Source of the DNA: Salmonella enterica subsp. diarizonae
GTDB lineage: Bacteria; Pseudomonadota; Gammaproteobacteria; Enterobacterales; Enterobacteriaceae
NCBI RefSeq assembly: GCF_008692785.1
Contig: NZ_VXJV01000003.1
Coordinates: forward strand, 1-64,000
Direction of reading: 5' to 3'
Length of the DNA: 64,000 bases
Shown here: piece after piece, positions 56,652 through 63,485 of the stretch
How positions within the stretch are numbered: position 1 is the first letter of the stretch
How the letters are laid out: every line of letters starts with the position of its first letter
Made by a program: the position numbers and the translations under genes
The notes under the pieces: model-generated
The model's input: only the letters and a program-made list of their open reading frames with translations
Told to the model about the DNA's origin: nothing
Database searches by the model: none

Positions 56652-56840
56652 TTAAGCGGCGATGTTGTTGGATTTGAGTCCGAGTTTTACAGCTATCTCA
56701 TGCCCTATGCCGTAGTGGGCTTTGGTTTGTCCGTTCAATACGCGGTACACGGCTTTACGTGGATAGTTGTTTTCTTTAGCCCACGCAGTAATGGTTTTGC
56801 CTTGTTGGCGCAGGTTGTTTTTAACTTGATCTGCGGTCAT
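56652..56840 (-). CDS. Cro/Ner-like DNA-binding protein
   Basis: A 62-residue protein, first of the leftward early operon: MTADQVKNNLRQQGKTITAW, then AKENNYPRKAVYRVLNGQTKAHYGIGHEIAVKLGLK. It forms a compact helix-turn-helix typical of phage Cro/Ner-type repressors. AAGGAG before the ATG. It is divergent from the repressor and most likely acts on the same operators to turn lysogenic expression off. Confidence 0.82.
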   Translation of the reverse strand: MTADQVKNNLRQQGKTITAWAKENNYPRKAVYRVLNGQTKAHYGIGHEIAVKLGLKSNNIAA

Positions 56841-56931
56841 GTTGGCTCCTTATTTGGTGCAACAATGGTTGTTCTATTTAAGGTGTATTATTATCCCAAA
56901 AATGGGATATGTAAAGAGGGTTATGACAAAA
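56841..56931. promoter_or_regulatory. Lysogeny control region between early operon and repressor
   Basis: An AT-rich divergent region with three inverted repeats: AACAATGGTTGTT (56861-56873), TATCCCAAAAATGGGATA (56892-56909) and TGACAAAAATGTCA (56924-56937, running into the repressor gene). The last two share an AAAA centre and lie exactly 30 bases apart. They are probably repressor/Cro operators over the early promoter. Confidence 0.75.
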
Positions 56932-57276
56932 ATGTCACAAGGGGAACGACTAAAAGAAGAAAGAAAACGCTTGGGTTTTAGTCAAACTGACTTCGCTCAA
57001 ATGGTTGGGGCTTCCTATAAGAGTCAGTTGAGATGGGAAAAAGACGAATCATCCCCTGGAGCTGACGCTTTAGGTTTATGGGCTGAAGTTGGCTTAGATG
57101 TTCTTTATGTTGTTACAGGGCAGCGATCACAAATTTCATCAGATATCCCAAAAATGTCACCTGAGAAACAAGCGTTAGTGGATGCCTACGATGGTATGAG
57201 TGCAGACGATAGAAAAACACTTCTCCGTGTTGGCGAATCGCTATCACAGCCAAAACCAAACAAATTCGCCAGTTGA
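56932..57276 (+). CDS. Prophage repressor, XRE type
   Basis: A 114-residue repressor with an N-terminal XRE helix-turn-helix (GERLKEERKRLGFSQTDFAQMVGASYKSQLRWEKDESSPGADALGLWAEVGLDVLYVVTG, residues 4-63) and a short helical tail. There is no LexA-type peptidase domain, so induction does not go through RecA cleavage. The ATG at 56932 suits AGAGGG at 56915-56920; ATGs at 56902 and 56923 are possible, and the former lies inside an operator. Confidence 0.82.
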   Translation: MSQGERLKEERKRLGFSQTDFAQMVGASYKSQLRWEKDESSPGADALGLWAEVGLDVLYVVTGQRSQISSDIPKMSPEKQALVDAYDGMSADDRKTLLRVGESLSQPKPNKFAS

Positions 57277-57424
57277 TTGCAGTGTCACCAATTTACCTCG
57301 CGGCCCACCTGAGCGCCTGCGCACAAGGAAGTATGAACGACTAAAGAACAGCGATGAGCCTGACGTTGATAACGTGATCAACATCTTTTCTCGTAAAGGG
57401 AATGGCGGTGGTAAGAAAGAATAA
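57200..57424 (+). CDS. Short ORF after the repressor (start uncertain)
   Basis: The C-terminal half of this frame looks protein-like (LPRGPPERLRTRKYERLKNSDEPDVDNVINIFSRKGNG), while the first about 27 codons overlap the repressor out of frame and start at a GTG without a good ribosome site. The true start is probably later, near 57280. It may be a small regulator co-transcribed with the repressor. Confidence 0.4.
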   Translation: MQTIEKHFSVLANRYHSQNQTNSPVDCSVTNLPRGPPERLRTRKYERLKNSDEPDVDNVINIFSRKGNGGGKKE

Positions 57425-57525
57425 AGTGAATTTTATTGTAAATGGGTTTCATTAAATGTTGAAAAATGCTATCTGCAGGCTTTAGCTTCCTTATAGTTTC
57501 GGCCGAAACCACATAAGGAAACGCT

Positions 57526-57930
57526 ATGTCAGCAAAGAAACAAATACTAAAGAGTGACTGGGATTTAACCGCAACAGAACGAATCCTCAAAGAGAAGAAA
57601 AGGCTTGGTATTAGCGAAGAACGAATGGCTGAGATACTGGGGTTAACGCCGTACTTCTATGACCTGGTCTCCGATGAGAAACCTGACTTCAAAGTGTATG
57701 AAATGGCTGAAGACATTCAGGTTGCACTGGATAAGGCCGGATTTGATCTCTTCTATATATTGACGGGCGAGCATAACGGCGACAACTACGAGATCATGCT
57801 TGAGGCGTTTGATTATGCTCTTGCTGATTTGCCTCTTGATGAGCAGGGTGACATGCGTGAGTTGATGGAGCCTATCGTTAAAAAGTTTATGAAGGCCACG
57901 AATGGCGGTAAGCATTCCATGCATCATTGA
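57526..57930 (+). CDS. Repressor-like paralogue, 134 residues
   Basis: A helix-turn-helix-like protein (WDLTATERILKEKKRLGISEERMAEILGLTPYFYDLVSDEKPDF) with the segment ALDKAGFDLFYILTG, close to EVGLDVLYVVTG of the prophage repressor. The helix-turn-helix is atypical and the C-terminal tail longer and acidic. It may be a second repressor, immunity partner or antirepressor. CATAAGGAAACGCT gives the ribosome site. Confidence 0.75.
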   Translation: MSAKKQILKSDWDLTATERILKEKKRLGISEERMAEILGLTPYFYDLVSDEKPDFKVYEMAEDIQVALDKAGFDLFYILTGEHNGDNYEIMLEAFDYALADLPLDEQGDMRELMEPIVKKFMKATNGGKHSMHH

Positions 57931-57948
57931 TATGTGAGCGAGAACACC

Positions 57949-58323
57949 ATGAGCCACTTTAATATTAATGAATTACATATATCCTCCTCTCGGGTAACAA
58001 CAGACGAATTCATAGATTTTATTAATTCCTTTAAGGGGCCTCTTGTGTGCCCAGTTTGTGCGGGTAAGTCATGGGATGTGCAAGGCGTTGTTGAGGGATT
58101 AGATGCAGGAGAGCCATGGGGAACCATGGATGTCATCGAATCCCTTAATTACGCGGAGTTAAAAGAAGGTGCGAAAACCATTTCGTTTGCAGGGGGTCTT
58201 CCTGTGTTTAGAATTACATGTAATACATGTGCATATATGATGCTTTTTTCTTATAAGCGAGTCAGATCAATAATAGACACTAATGCAGCAATGAAAAAAC
58301 AAGAGGAGCAAGGGGGTGAGTGA
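57949..58323 (+). CDS. Small protein with two CxxC pairs, unknown
   Basis: A 124-residue protein with CPVC at about residue 34 and CNTC near residue 94, a likely split zinc ribbon, between which lies GVVEGLDAGEPWGTMDVIESLNYAELKEGAKT. The C-terminal part has a hydrophobic stretch (AYMMLFSYKRVRSII). No family recognised. It ends within the start of the next gene, so the two are coupled. Confidence 0.65.
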   Translation: MSHFNINELHISSSRVTTDEFIDFINSFKGPLVCPVCAGKSWDVQGVVEGLDAGEPWGTMDVIESLNYAELKEGAKTISFAGGLPVFRITCNTCAYMMLFSYKRVRSIIDTNAAMKKQEEQGGE

Positions 58324-58645
58324 GTCTAATGTGTATAATATAGGTTTAAACAAGTCTTCCGCTCAATCTGTTGATTTCCCTGCTGTGCAGGATCATACTG
58401 ATTTCAGTAATGGCAATGGCGGAGGAGGTGATATGGACAGGCGAATTCAAAAGCTAGAAGAGAATGTTGCTCAGATTAAAACTGATATCGCTGTTATTCG
58501 TAGTACGGGAGCGACGGAGGTGACTTTGCATAAAGAAATCGGCGATATACGTAAGGAAATGAACAACCAGACAAAATGGATTGCAGGGGCTATTTTTGCA
58601 GCTCTAACAATTGGTCTTGCTGTGGCTAAAGTGCTTTTTCATTGA
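58316..58645 (+). CDS. Coiled-coil protein with C-terminal membrane helix
   Basis: A 109-residue protein, GTG start coupled to the preceding gene. Gly/Asn-rich linker (DFSNGNGGGGDM), then a coiled coil (DRRIQKLEENVAQIKTDIAVIRS; EIGDIRKEMNNQTK) and one C-terminal membrane helix (WIAGAIFAALTIGLAVAKVLF). This plan recalls XhlA-like and phage exclusion proteins. As it is far from the lysis block, a superinfection-related membrane role is possible; not proven. Confidence 0.65.
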   Translation: MSESNVYNIGLNKSSAQSVDFPAVQDHTDFSNGNGGGGDMDRRIQKLEENVAQIKTDIAVIRSTGATEVTLHKEIGDIRKEMNNQTKWIAGAIFAALTIGLAVAKVLFH

Positions 58646-59458
58646 TTATAAATGAGGATAGGTTGTAGTCATCCTTGACCTTGTTACTAAAAAATTCCTG
58701 ATAATCAGTTCCTGTTTTGGTTTTGCCTTTTCCGTTGTCTGCAGGTTGTACTTGATACCTACTGACCGTATCTCCAACCCCGCAAAGGCTTGACGCATCT
58801 CCGGTATGTCGTTTACTGAGATAATCACGTTCCCCTTCATGCTGGTGGCCAGCTGCGCCATGCGCTCATATTCCGCAAGTGGAAAATCCACGCCATAGCC
58901 TTCCGTTCCCCAGTACGGCGGGTCGCAGTAGAACAGCGTGTGCGGGCGGTCATAGCGCTCAATACACTTACTCCAGTCCATATGCTCAATAATGGTTCTG
59001 GAAAGTCGCAGGTGCGCCAGCGATAACTCTTCCTCGATGCGAAGCAGGTTAAATCGTGGGCCGCTGGTGGTCGATGTACCAAAGGTGTGATCCGCAACCT
59101 TACCGCCAAACGCCTGCTTCTGTAGATAGTAGAACCGGGCGGCACGCTGGATATCGGTCAGTGTTTCTTCCGGCGTTACCTGCAACCACTTGTAGATCTG
59201 ACGGCTGACCAGTGCCCATTTGAACTGCCGTACAAACTCTTCCAGATGGTGCTTGACCACGCGGTACAGGTTCACCAGTTCATTGTTGACGTCGTTGATA
59301 ACTTCAACGCGGCTGGGTTCTTTGAGAAAATACAACGCAGCAGCGCCGCAGAACGGCTCCACGTAGCAGGTATGTTTGGGAAACAGTGGCAGGATGTGCT
59401 TTGCCAGACGGCGTTTACCGCCTATCCACGGCACAATCGGGAGTGATTGTTCTTTCAT
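58646..59458 (-). CDS. Dam-type DNA adenine methyltransferase
   Basis: A 270-residue D12-class N6-adenine methylase. The SAM pocket PWIGGKRRLAKHILPLFP and VEPFCGAAALYF lies at the N-terminus, the target-recognition region (residues 65-165) in the middle and the catalytic DPPY at 179-182 (FYCDPPYWGTEG). No restriction enzyme is adjacent, so it is an orphan, likely protecting phage DNA or affecting regulation. It is transcribed opposite to its left neighbours. Confidence 0.9.
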   Translation of the reverse strand: MKEQSLPIVPWIGGKRRLAKHILPLFPKHTCYVEPFCGAAALYFLKEPSRVEVINDVNNELVNLYRVVKHHLEEFVRQFKWALVSRQIYKWLQVTPEETLTDIQRAARFYYLQKQAFGGKVADHTFGTSTTSGPRFNLLRIEEELSLAHLRLSRTIIEHMDWSKCIERYDRPHTLFYCDPPYWGTEGYGVDFPLAEYERMAQLATSMKGNVIISVNDIPEMRQAFAGLEIRSVGIKYNLQTTEKAKPKQELIIRNFLVTRSRMTTTYPHL

Positions 59459-59576
59459 TTACTGTAAGCCTTTTTCAATAGTTGAAAAATAATGCCTGCA
59501 TGGCATAGGCTCATCCTGTTCTCGCGAGAACGGAAGGGCCTCGGTTGACTCACAGGGATGTTCTGTGGGTTGATGG

Positions 59577-59607
59577 CCTGCCGAAGGTTTAGGCACCTCC
59601 CGGCAGG
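59577..59607. terminator. Hairpin between dam and the P-loop gene
   Basis: CCTGCCG with AGGT and ACCT with CGGCAGG form an about 11-bp interrupted stem with a short loop in the 169-base gap. There is no T tract, so it may be a structural or rho-assisted end. Confidence 0.5.
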
Positions 59608-59627
59608 TCGCTCTTTTCCGGGGAGGG

Positions 59628-60434
59628 TTAACCAAGTTTGTTGTGAAGATTCAGGATTTCTTTCCTGATTTTCTCAGTGAGTTCCTCGCGGTGTATTTGC
59701 TGCTGTTTGTGGCAATCCAGAATGGCGATAACAGATTCAGTCACCTGACGAATGATATCTTCCGGGGTAAGTAAGGTGTGCTGTGGGGCATTCTGTTCGT
59801 CTTTATTTACAACTCCAGATAAGCAATTTGGATTTTGGCTGGAGTATTCATTTCCTTTTTTATATGCCTGCATTGTTTGTTCCGGGACTGGAGTAGTTGT
59901 CAGCGCCCAGTTAATCAGGTCAACTACCGGCTGCAGGTCGGTTTCCTGATACTCTTCAAACGATACCCCAAGCTTGCTCATCAGTGCCTGAATATGGACC
60001 GGAACCGGGCGATCAACCAAATCATCAATGGTGATTTCCCTGTCTGGCTTGCCCTGGTGATCCAGTGCCAGATACAGTAACTCACGGAAATCGAGATTCA
60101 GCGTCAGCGGATGGCCGACCTTATCCCTGAATCCGTATTCCTCAAACCACGCCATCACTTCACTGTGGCTCATGCCGCGTATGGTGGGCTTCTGGAGTGA
60201 CCCCGGCAGATTAACTTCTTTCAGTTTAAAGATGGTGCCGCTGCGGGGCTTATGCCACGCGGTGTAATCATCCCCGCACATCTCCTTTTCTGCTTTCACG
60301 TCAGGCGCTTCAATAATACAGTCGCTGTGGATGAGCCTCAGCACATCCGCAATCACCGCCAGCACGCGACTTTTGCCTGAGCCTGTCGGACCTGATACGG
60401 TAATAGTGATGGTGGGGTTAAGTGTCTTTGACAT
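59628..60434 (-). CDS. P-loop NTPase, unknown function
   Basis: A 268-residue protein. The N-terminus has Walker A GPTGSGKS (15-22) in ITITVSGPTGSGKSRVLAVIADVLRL, followed by a helical middle (RGMSHSEVMAWFEEYGFRDKVG) and a C-terminal tail that is predicted helical (LLTPEDIIRQVTESVIAILDCHKQQQIHREELTEKIR). No clear Walker B or helicase motifs. GGAG 8 bases upstream favours ATG 60434 over 60491. The role is unknown; a DNA or defence function is possible. Confidence 0.7.
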   Translation of the reverse strand: MSKTLNPTITITVSGPTGSGKSRVLAVIADVLRLIHSDCIIEAPDVKAEKEMCGDDYTAWHKPRSGTIFKLKEVNLPGSLQKPTIRGMSHSEVMAWFEEYGFRDKVGHPLTLNLDFRELLYLALDHQGKPDREITIDDLVDRPVPVHIQALMSKLGVSFEEYQETDLQPVVDLINWALTTTPVPEQTMQAYKKGNEYSSQNPNCLSGVVNKDEQNAPQHTLLTPEDIIRQVTESVIAILDCHKQQQIHREELTEKIRKEILNLHNKLG

Positions 60435-60564
60435 GATATTGACTCCGTGATTAAACGAGTCCCCATCCTGCACATCCATATTTACCGCCACTATTAAAGC
60501 CCTTTAAAAGCGATTTAAACCCCGCTTTGTCATGCTGTCTCCATCATTCAAGGAGACGCATTCA

Positions 60565-60924
60565 ATGAAAAAATTCAAACGCCTTTCCCGCTTTGTTGCC
60601 ACTGCGCCACGCCCGCGCCTGTGGGGCTGGTTGCTGGCCGCTGCCGTGATGTTTCTGGTAATTGCGGTGGTGTCGCCGCAGCAGCTGCCGGTGGTGGTCT
60701 ACAAGCTGTCGCTCATTTCGCTCGCTGCTGTACTCGGCTACTGGCTGGACCGTTCGCTGTTCCCCAAGGCTCGTCCCGGACAGTTCCAGCGTCACGTTCC
60801 GCAACTGATGGATATCGGTCGCTATCCGGTGGAGACGGGAAATCACCTGGTCTTTGCGGCTGTATTGATCCGTCGCGCAATGATTGTCGCGGCGGTATGT
60901 CTGGCTGTGGCGATGGGGTTGTAA
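60565..60924 (+). CDS. Putative holin
   Basis: A 119-residue membrane protein with about three hydrophobic helices (LWGWLLAAAVMFLVIAVVS; VVYKLSLISLAAVLGYWLDRSLF; LVFAAVLIRRAMIVAAVCLAVAMGL) and a basic N-terminus, the plan of Mu-like phage holins (Phage_holin_8 type). AAGGAGACG upstream of 60565. It is the first gene of the rightward late block and is followed at 3 bases by the transglycosylase. Confidence 0.78.
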   Translation: MKKFKRLSRFVATAPRPRLWGWLLAAAVMFLVIAVVSPQQLPVVVYKLSLISLAAVLGYWLDRSLFPKARPGQFQRHVPQLMDIGRYPVETGNHLVFAAVLIRRAMIVAAVCLAVAMGL

Positions 60925-60926
60925 CG

Positions 60927-61655
60927 ATGATTTTTCACTGGCCGCAAATCGTCTGGTGCGTGCTGGCCCTGATGGGTCTTGGTATGTCACTGGCTGATAG
61001 CTCTAAGAAAAAAAACGGGTTTATCGGCTTTCTGTCAAGCCTGATTGCCACGCTGGTTACCGCCTGGCTGCTCTGGTGTGGCGGGTTCTTCTCGCAGGCT
61101 GACGCCGCTGAACCACCGACCGTCGCCCTCAAATACCGCAGTGATGTTATTCGTTCTGCCCGCGTGGACTGGGGACTGAATGCGCCGGTCGCTGATTTTG
61201 CCGCGCAGCTGCATCAGGAGTCGGGCTGGAATCCTGCCGCCCGTTCACCTGTCGGCGCGCAGGGGCTGGCGCAGTTCATGCCGTCGACATCTGAATGGAT
61301 TGCCGGACTGATGCCGCACCTGGCCTCGCGCGAACCGTATAACCCCGGCTGGGCCATCCGGGCGCTGGTCAGTTACGACCGCTGGCTGTGGAGCCGTGTG
61401 GCCGTGCCTGACGGCTGTGAGCGTATGGCCATGACATTGTCTGCCTACAACGGAGGACTGGGTTGGGTCAACCGCGACCGCAGGCTGGCACGAACGCGCG
61501 GTCTCGATGACGCCCGCTGGTTTGGTGCGGTTGAAACGGTCAATGCCGGGCGAAGTGTCGCCAACTGGCGGGAGAACCGCCACTACCCGCAGCGCATTCT
61601 GCGTGAGCTGGCCCCGCGCTACCTGTCGTGGGGAGGGGCTAATTGTGTGGGTTAA
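60927..61655 (+). CDS. Membrane-anchored lytic transglycosylase (SLT domain)
   Basis: A 242-residue protein. Residues 1-62 hold two hydrophobic helices (IFHWPQIVWCVLALMGLGMSLAD; FIGFLSSLIATLVTAWLLWCGGFF) resembling small separate holin-like proteins of Mu-type phages. An SLT domain follows, with catalytic E98 (HQESGWNPAARSPVGAQGLAQFMPST) and AMTLSAYNGGLGWVNRD. It cleaves peptidoglycan during lysis. The N-terminal fusion keeps it in the inner membrane, perhaps as a pin/signal-anchor release type. Confidence 0.82.
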   Translation: MIFHWPQIVWCVLALMGLGMSLADSSKKKNGFIGFLSSLIATLVTAWLLWCGGFFSQADAAEPPTVALKYRSDVIRSARVDWGLNAPVADFAAQLHQESGWNPAARSPVGAQGLAQFMPSTSEWIAGLMPHLASREPYNPGWAIRALVSYDRWLWSRVAVPDGCERMAMTLSAYNGGLGWVNRDRRLARTRGLDDARWFGAVETVNAGRSVANWRENRHYPQRILRELAPRYLSWGGANCVG

Positions 61656-62295
61656 ATGGATTAAGCGTCTGCCCTGGACAAGCATTGCGCTGGTGCTGGC
61701 CATCATCATGATCTTTGCCGCCACCTGGCTTAAAGGCTACACCACCGGGCGTAAAGAAGGCTGGCGTGATGGTGAACAGCAGGTAGCGCAACTGCAGTCG
61801 CAGTTTGATACATACCGGCGTGAAGACGCGGTGAAACAGACCGAAGCGCTGATGGAGATTGTCAGGCGCTATAACGCGCAGGTCGCCGCCGCGCACAAGG
61901 CGGACGAGGATTTTCAGGCCAAAAAACAACAGCTGGAGCGTGAGAATGCTGCCCTTAAAAAACAGATTGCCGACGTCACCCGCCAGTGGGTGGATGAAAA
62001 AGGCAAGAGCCATCCCATTGAGTGCGTGTTTACTCGCGGTTTCGTGCAGCAGTACAACGCCGCCCTCGGTGTCACCGCCCCATACAGCGCCGGTCATCAC
62101 GAATCCGCTACCGCCGCTTCCGCCAGCGCTGGCACAACGACCGGGACAACTGATACCGCTGTCACCCGGTTACGCGACTCCGGCGTCAGTCAGGCCGATA
62201 TCCTCGCCAACGTTACCGACAACGCCCGGCAGTGCCGTGTCTGGCGTGAGCAACTGAACGGCGTGCTGGATTACACAGAAGGATTGCATCAATGA
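61645..62295 (+). CDS. Rz-like inner-membrane spanin
   Basis: A 216-residue protein with an N-terminal membrane helix (RLPWTSIALVLAIIMIFAATWL), a periplasmic coiled coil (EGWRDGEQQVAQLQSQFDTYRREDAVKQTEALMEIVRRYN...) and a C-terminal region TDNARQCRVWREQLNGVLDYTE. It begins with GTG at 61645, with GGGGAGGGG upstream, overlapping the transglycosylase stop. It carries the outer spanin Rz1 in a second frame. Confidence 0.82.
   Translation: MWVKWIKRLPWTSIALVLAIIMIFAATWLKGYTTGRKEGWRDGEQQVAQLQSQFDTYRREDAVKQTEALMEIVRRYNAQVAAAHKADEDFQAKKQQLERENAALKKQIADVTRQWVDEKGKSHPIECVFTRGFVQQYNAALGVTAPYSAGHHESATAASASAGTTTGTTDTAVTRLRDSGVSQADILANVTDNARQCRVWREQLNGVLDYTEGLHQ
61994..62257 (+). CDS. Rz1-like outer-membrane spanin lipoprotein (embedded)
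   Basis: An 87-residue frame wholly inside the Rz-like gene, shifted +1. It starts MKKARAIPLSACLLAVSCSS, a signal with lipobox ending at C18, and continues as a proline-rich chain (TTPPSVSPPHTAPV; PLPPLPPALAQ). That is the typical Rz1 design. Rz and Rz1 link the two membranes and fuse them in the last step of lysis. Confidence 0.82.
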   Translation: MKKARAIPLSACLLAVSCSSTTPPSVSPPHTAPVITNPLPPLPPALAQRPGQLIPLSPGYATPASVRPISSPTLPTTPGSAVSGVSN

Positions 62296-62615
62296 CCATA
62301 CAGGTTGAGTTCTGGACGCTGGTTGGCTTCCTGATTTCGTTTATCGGTGCGGTCTGCGGGCTGGCGAAATGGTTATTCAACAACGCAGAAGCGCGGCAGG
62401 CTGCCCGGTTCGCGTCGCTGGAGCAGACCATGAAAGAGACGGCGTCGCGCTGGAACGATCTGGAGCGTGAGTTCCTGGAGTTTAAGGCGAAGCTGCCCGT
62501 CGACTATGTCCGTCGTGAGGATTACATACGCGGCCAGACGGTGATTGAAGCCAAGCTGGACGCTGTCTACGAGAAGCTCGGTAGCGTTGCGCACCAACAA
62601 AATCTGAGAGGTTAA
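62292..62615 (+). CDS. DUF2730 phage protein
   Basis: A 107-residue protein with an N-terminal membrane helix (FWTLVGFLISFIGAVCGLAKWLF) and a helical cytoplasmic part (RFASLEQTMKETASRWNDLEREFLEFKAKLPVDYVRREDYIRGQT). Common between spanins and terminase in Mu-like phages. ATGA overlap with the spanin stop. Function unknown. Confidence 0.82.
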   Translation: MTIQVEFWTLVGFLISFIGAVCGLAKWLFNNAEARQAARFASLEQTMKETASRWNDLEREFLEFKAKLPVDYVRREDYIRGQTVIEAKLDAVYEKLGSVAHQQNLRG

Positions 62616-62616
62616 C

Positions 62617-62928
62617 ATGACTGATATTATCCGCGTTCGCCGCGAGTCCCTGCGCTGGAGCCTGCTGGTTGCGCTCAACAAGTCGCGTCCGTACACCACC
62701 AGTGAACATCTGCTGTTTGATATTGCGCGATCCATTTATCAGGACGCCACGAAACTTGAGGTGCGCCAGGAGATGGACTACCTGAGTGACCGGCGTCTGA
62801 TTGAAATCACGAAACAGCCCAGCGGCATGTGGTTTGCCGACTTAACCCGCACCGGTATTGACCTGGTTGAGTACACCATTCCCTGCGATCCGGGCATTGC
62901 CCGCCCGGACAAATACTGGAGTGAATGA
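62617..62928 (+). CDS. VpaChn25_0724-like phage protein
   Basis: A 103-residue helical protein (RRESLRWSLLVALNKSRPYTTSEHLLFDIARSIYQDATKLEVRQEMDYLSDRRLIEI) with a winged-helix look, regular in Mu-like late operons just before the small terminase. Starts right after DUF2730. Function unknown. Confidence 0.78.
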   Translation: MTDIIRVRRESLRWSLLVALNKSRPYTTSEHLLFDIARSIYQDATKLEVRQEMDYLSDRRLIEITKQPSGMWFADLTRTGIDLVEYTIPCDPGIARPDKYWSE

Positions 62929-62930
62929 TT

Positions 62931-63485
62931 ATGGGGCGCAAAAGTTCACTGGATGTACTGCCGCAGGATGTCCGGCGCTGGCTTGAACGGGCGCTGACCG
63001 AGCGTAACTTCACAGGCTATGCCGAGCTGGAGGCGCTGCTAAAGGACAAGGGTTTTGTGATAACCCGCTCCAGCCTGCAGCGCTTTGGCTACAGGATGGA
63101 ACAGCAACTGGCGCGCGTACGTGCGGCCACCGAGGCGGCGCGACTGATGGCCCGTGAGGCGGAGGATGACAGCGACGACCGCTCCGGCGGTCTGATGGCG
63201 CTTATCCAGACCGAGATGATTGATATCTTCATGCGTCTGAAGGCCGTCGAGGGTGACGATCCAAAGGAGAACGAGAAACGCGCGAAGCTGCTGGCGATTG
63301 CCTCGAAAAACATCGCCACCCTGACACGCGCCTCCGTGAACCTGAAAAAATTCCAGCTGGATGTGCGCGACAAGCTGGATGCAAAGATGGATGAACTGGA
63401 ATGTCAGGCCAAAGGTGGTGATGGCCGTCTGAGTCTTGAGACGCTGAAGCTGGTTCGCGAACAGATTTACGGGATTGTGTCATGA
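62931..63485 (+). CDS. Small terminase subunit (DUF3486)
   Basis: A 184-residue protein (GRKSSLDVLPQDVRRWLERALTERNFTGYAELEALLKDKGFVITRSSLQRFGYRMEQQLARV) with the N-terminal helix-turn-helix and long helical body of the DUF3486 family, which recognises phage DNA for packaging. GGAG lies 8 bases before the ATG at 62931; the ATG at 62925 overlaps the previous stop but has poorer spacing. Confidence 0.85.
   Translation: MGRKSSLDVLPQDVRRWLERALTERNFTGYAELEALLKDKGFVITRSSLQRFGYRMEQQLARVRAATEAARLMAREAEDDSDDRSGGLMALIQTEMIDIFMRLKAVEGDDPKENEKRAKLLAIASKNIATLTRASVNLKKFQLDVRDKLDAKMDELECQAKGGDGRLSLETLKLVREQIYGIVS

Noticed and set aside
58316-58645. Coiled-coil membrane protein as the phage holin
   Set aside because: It is separated from the lysis block by oppositely oriented dam and P-loop genes; a multi-helix holin candidate lies directly before the transglycosylase.
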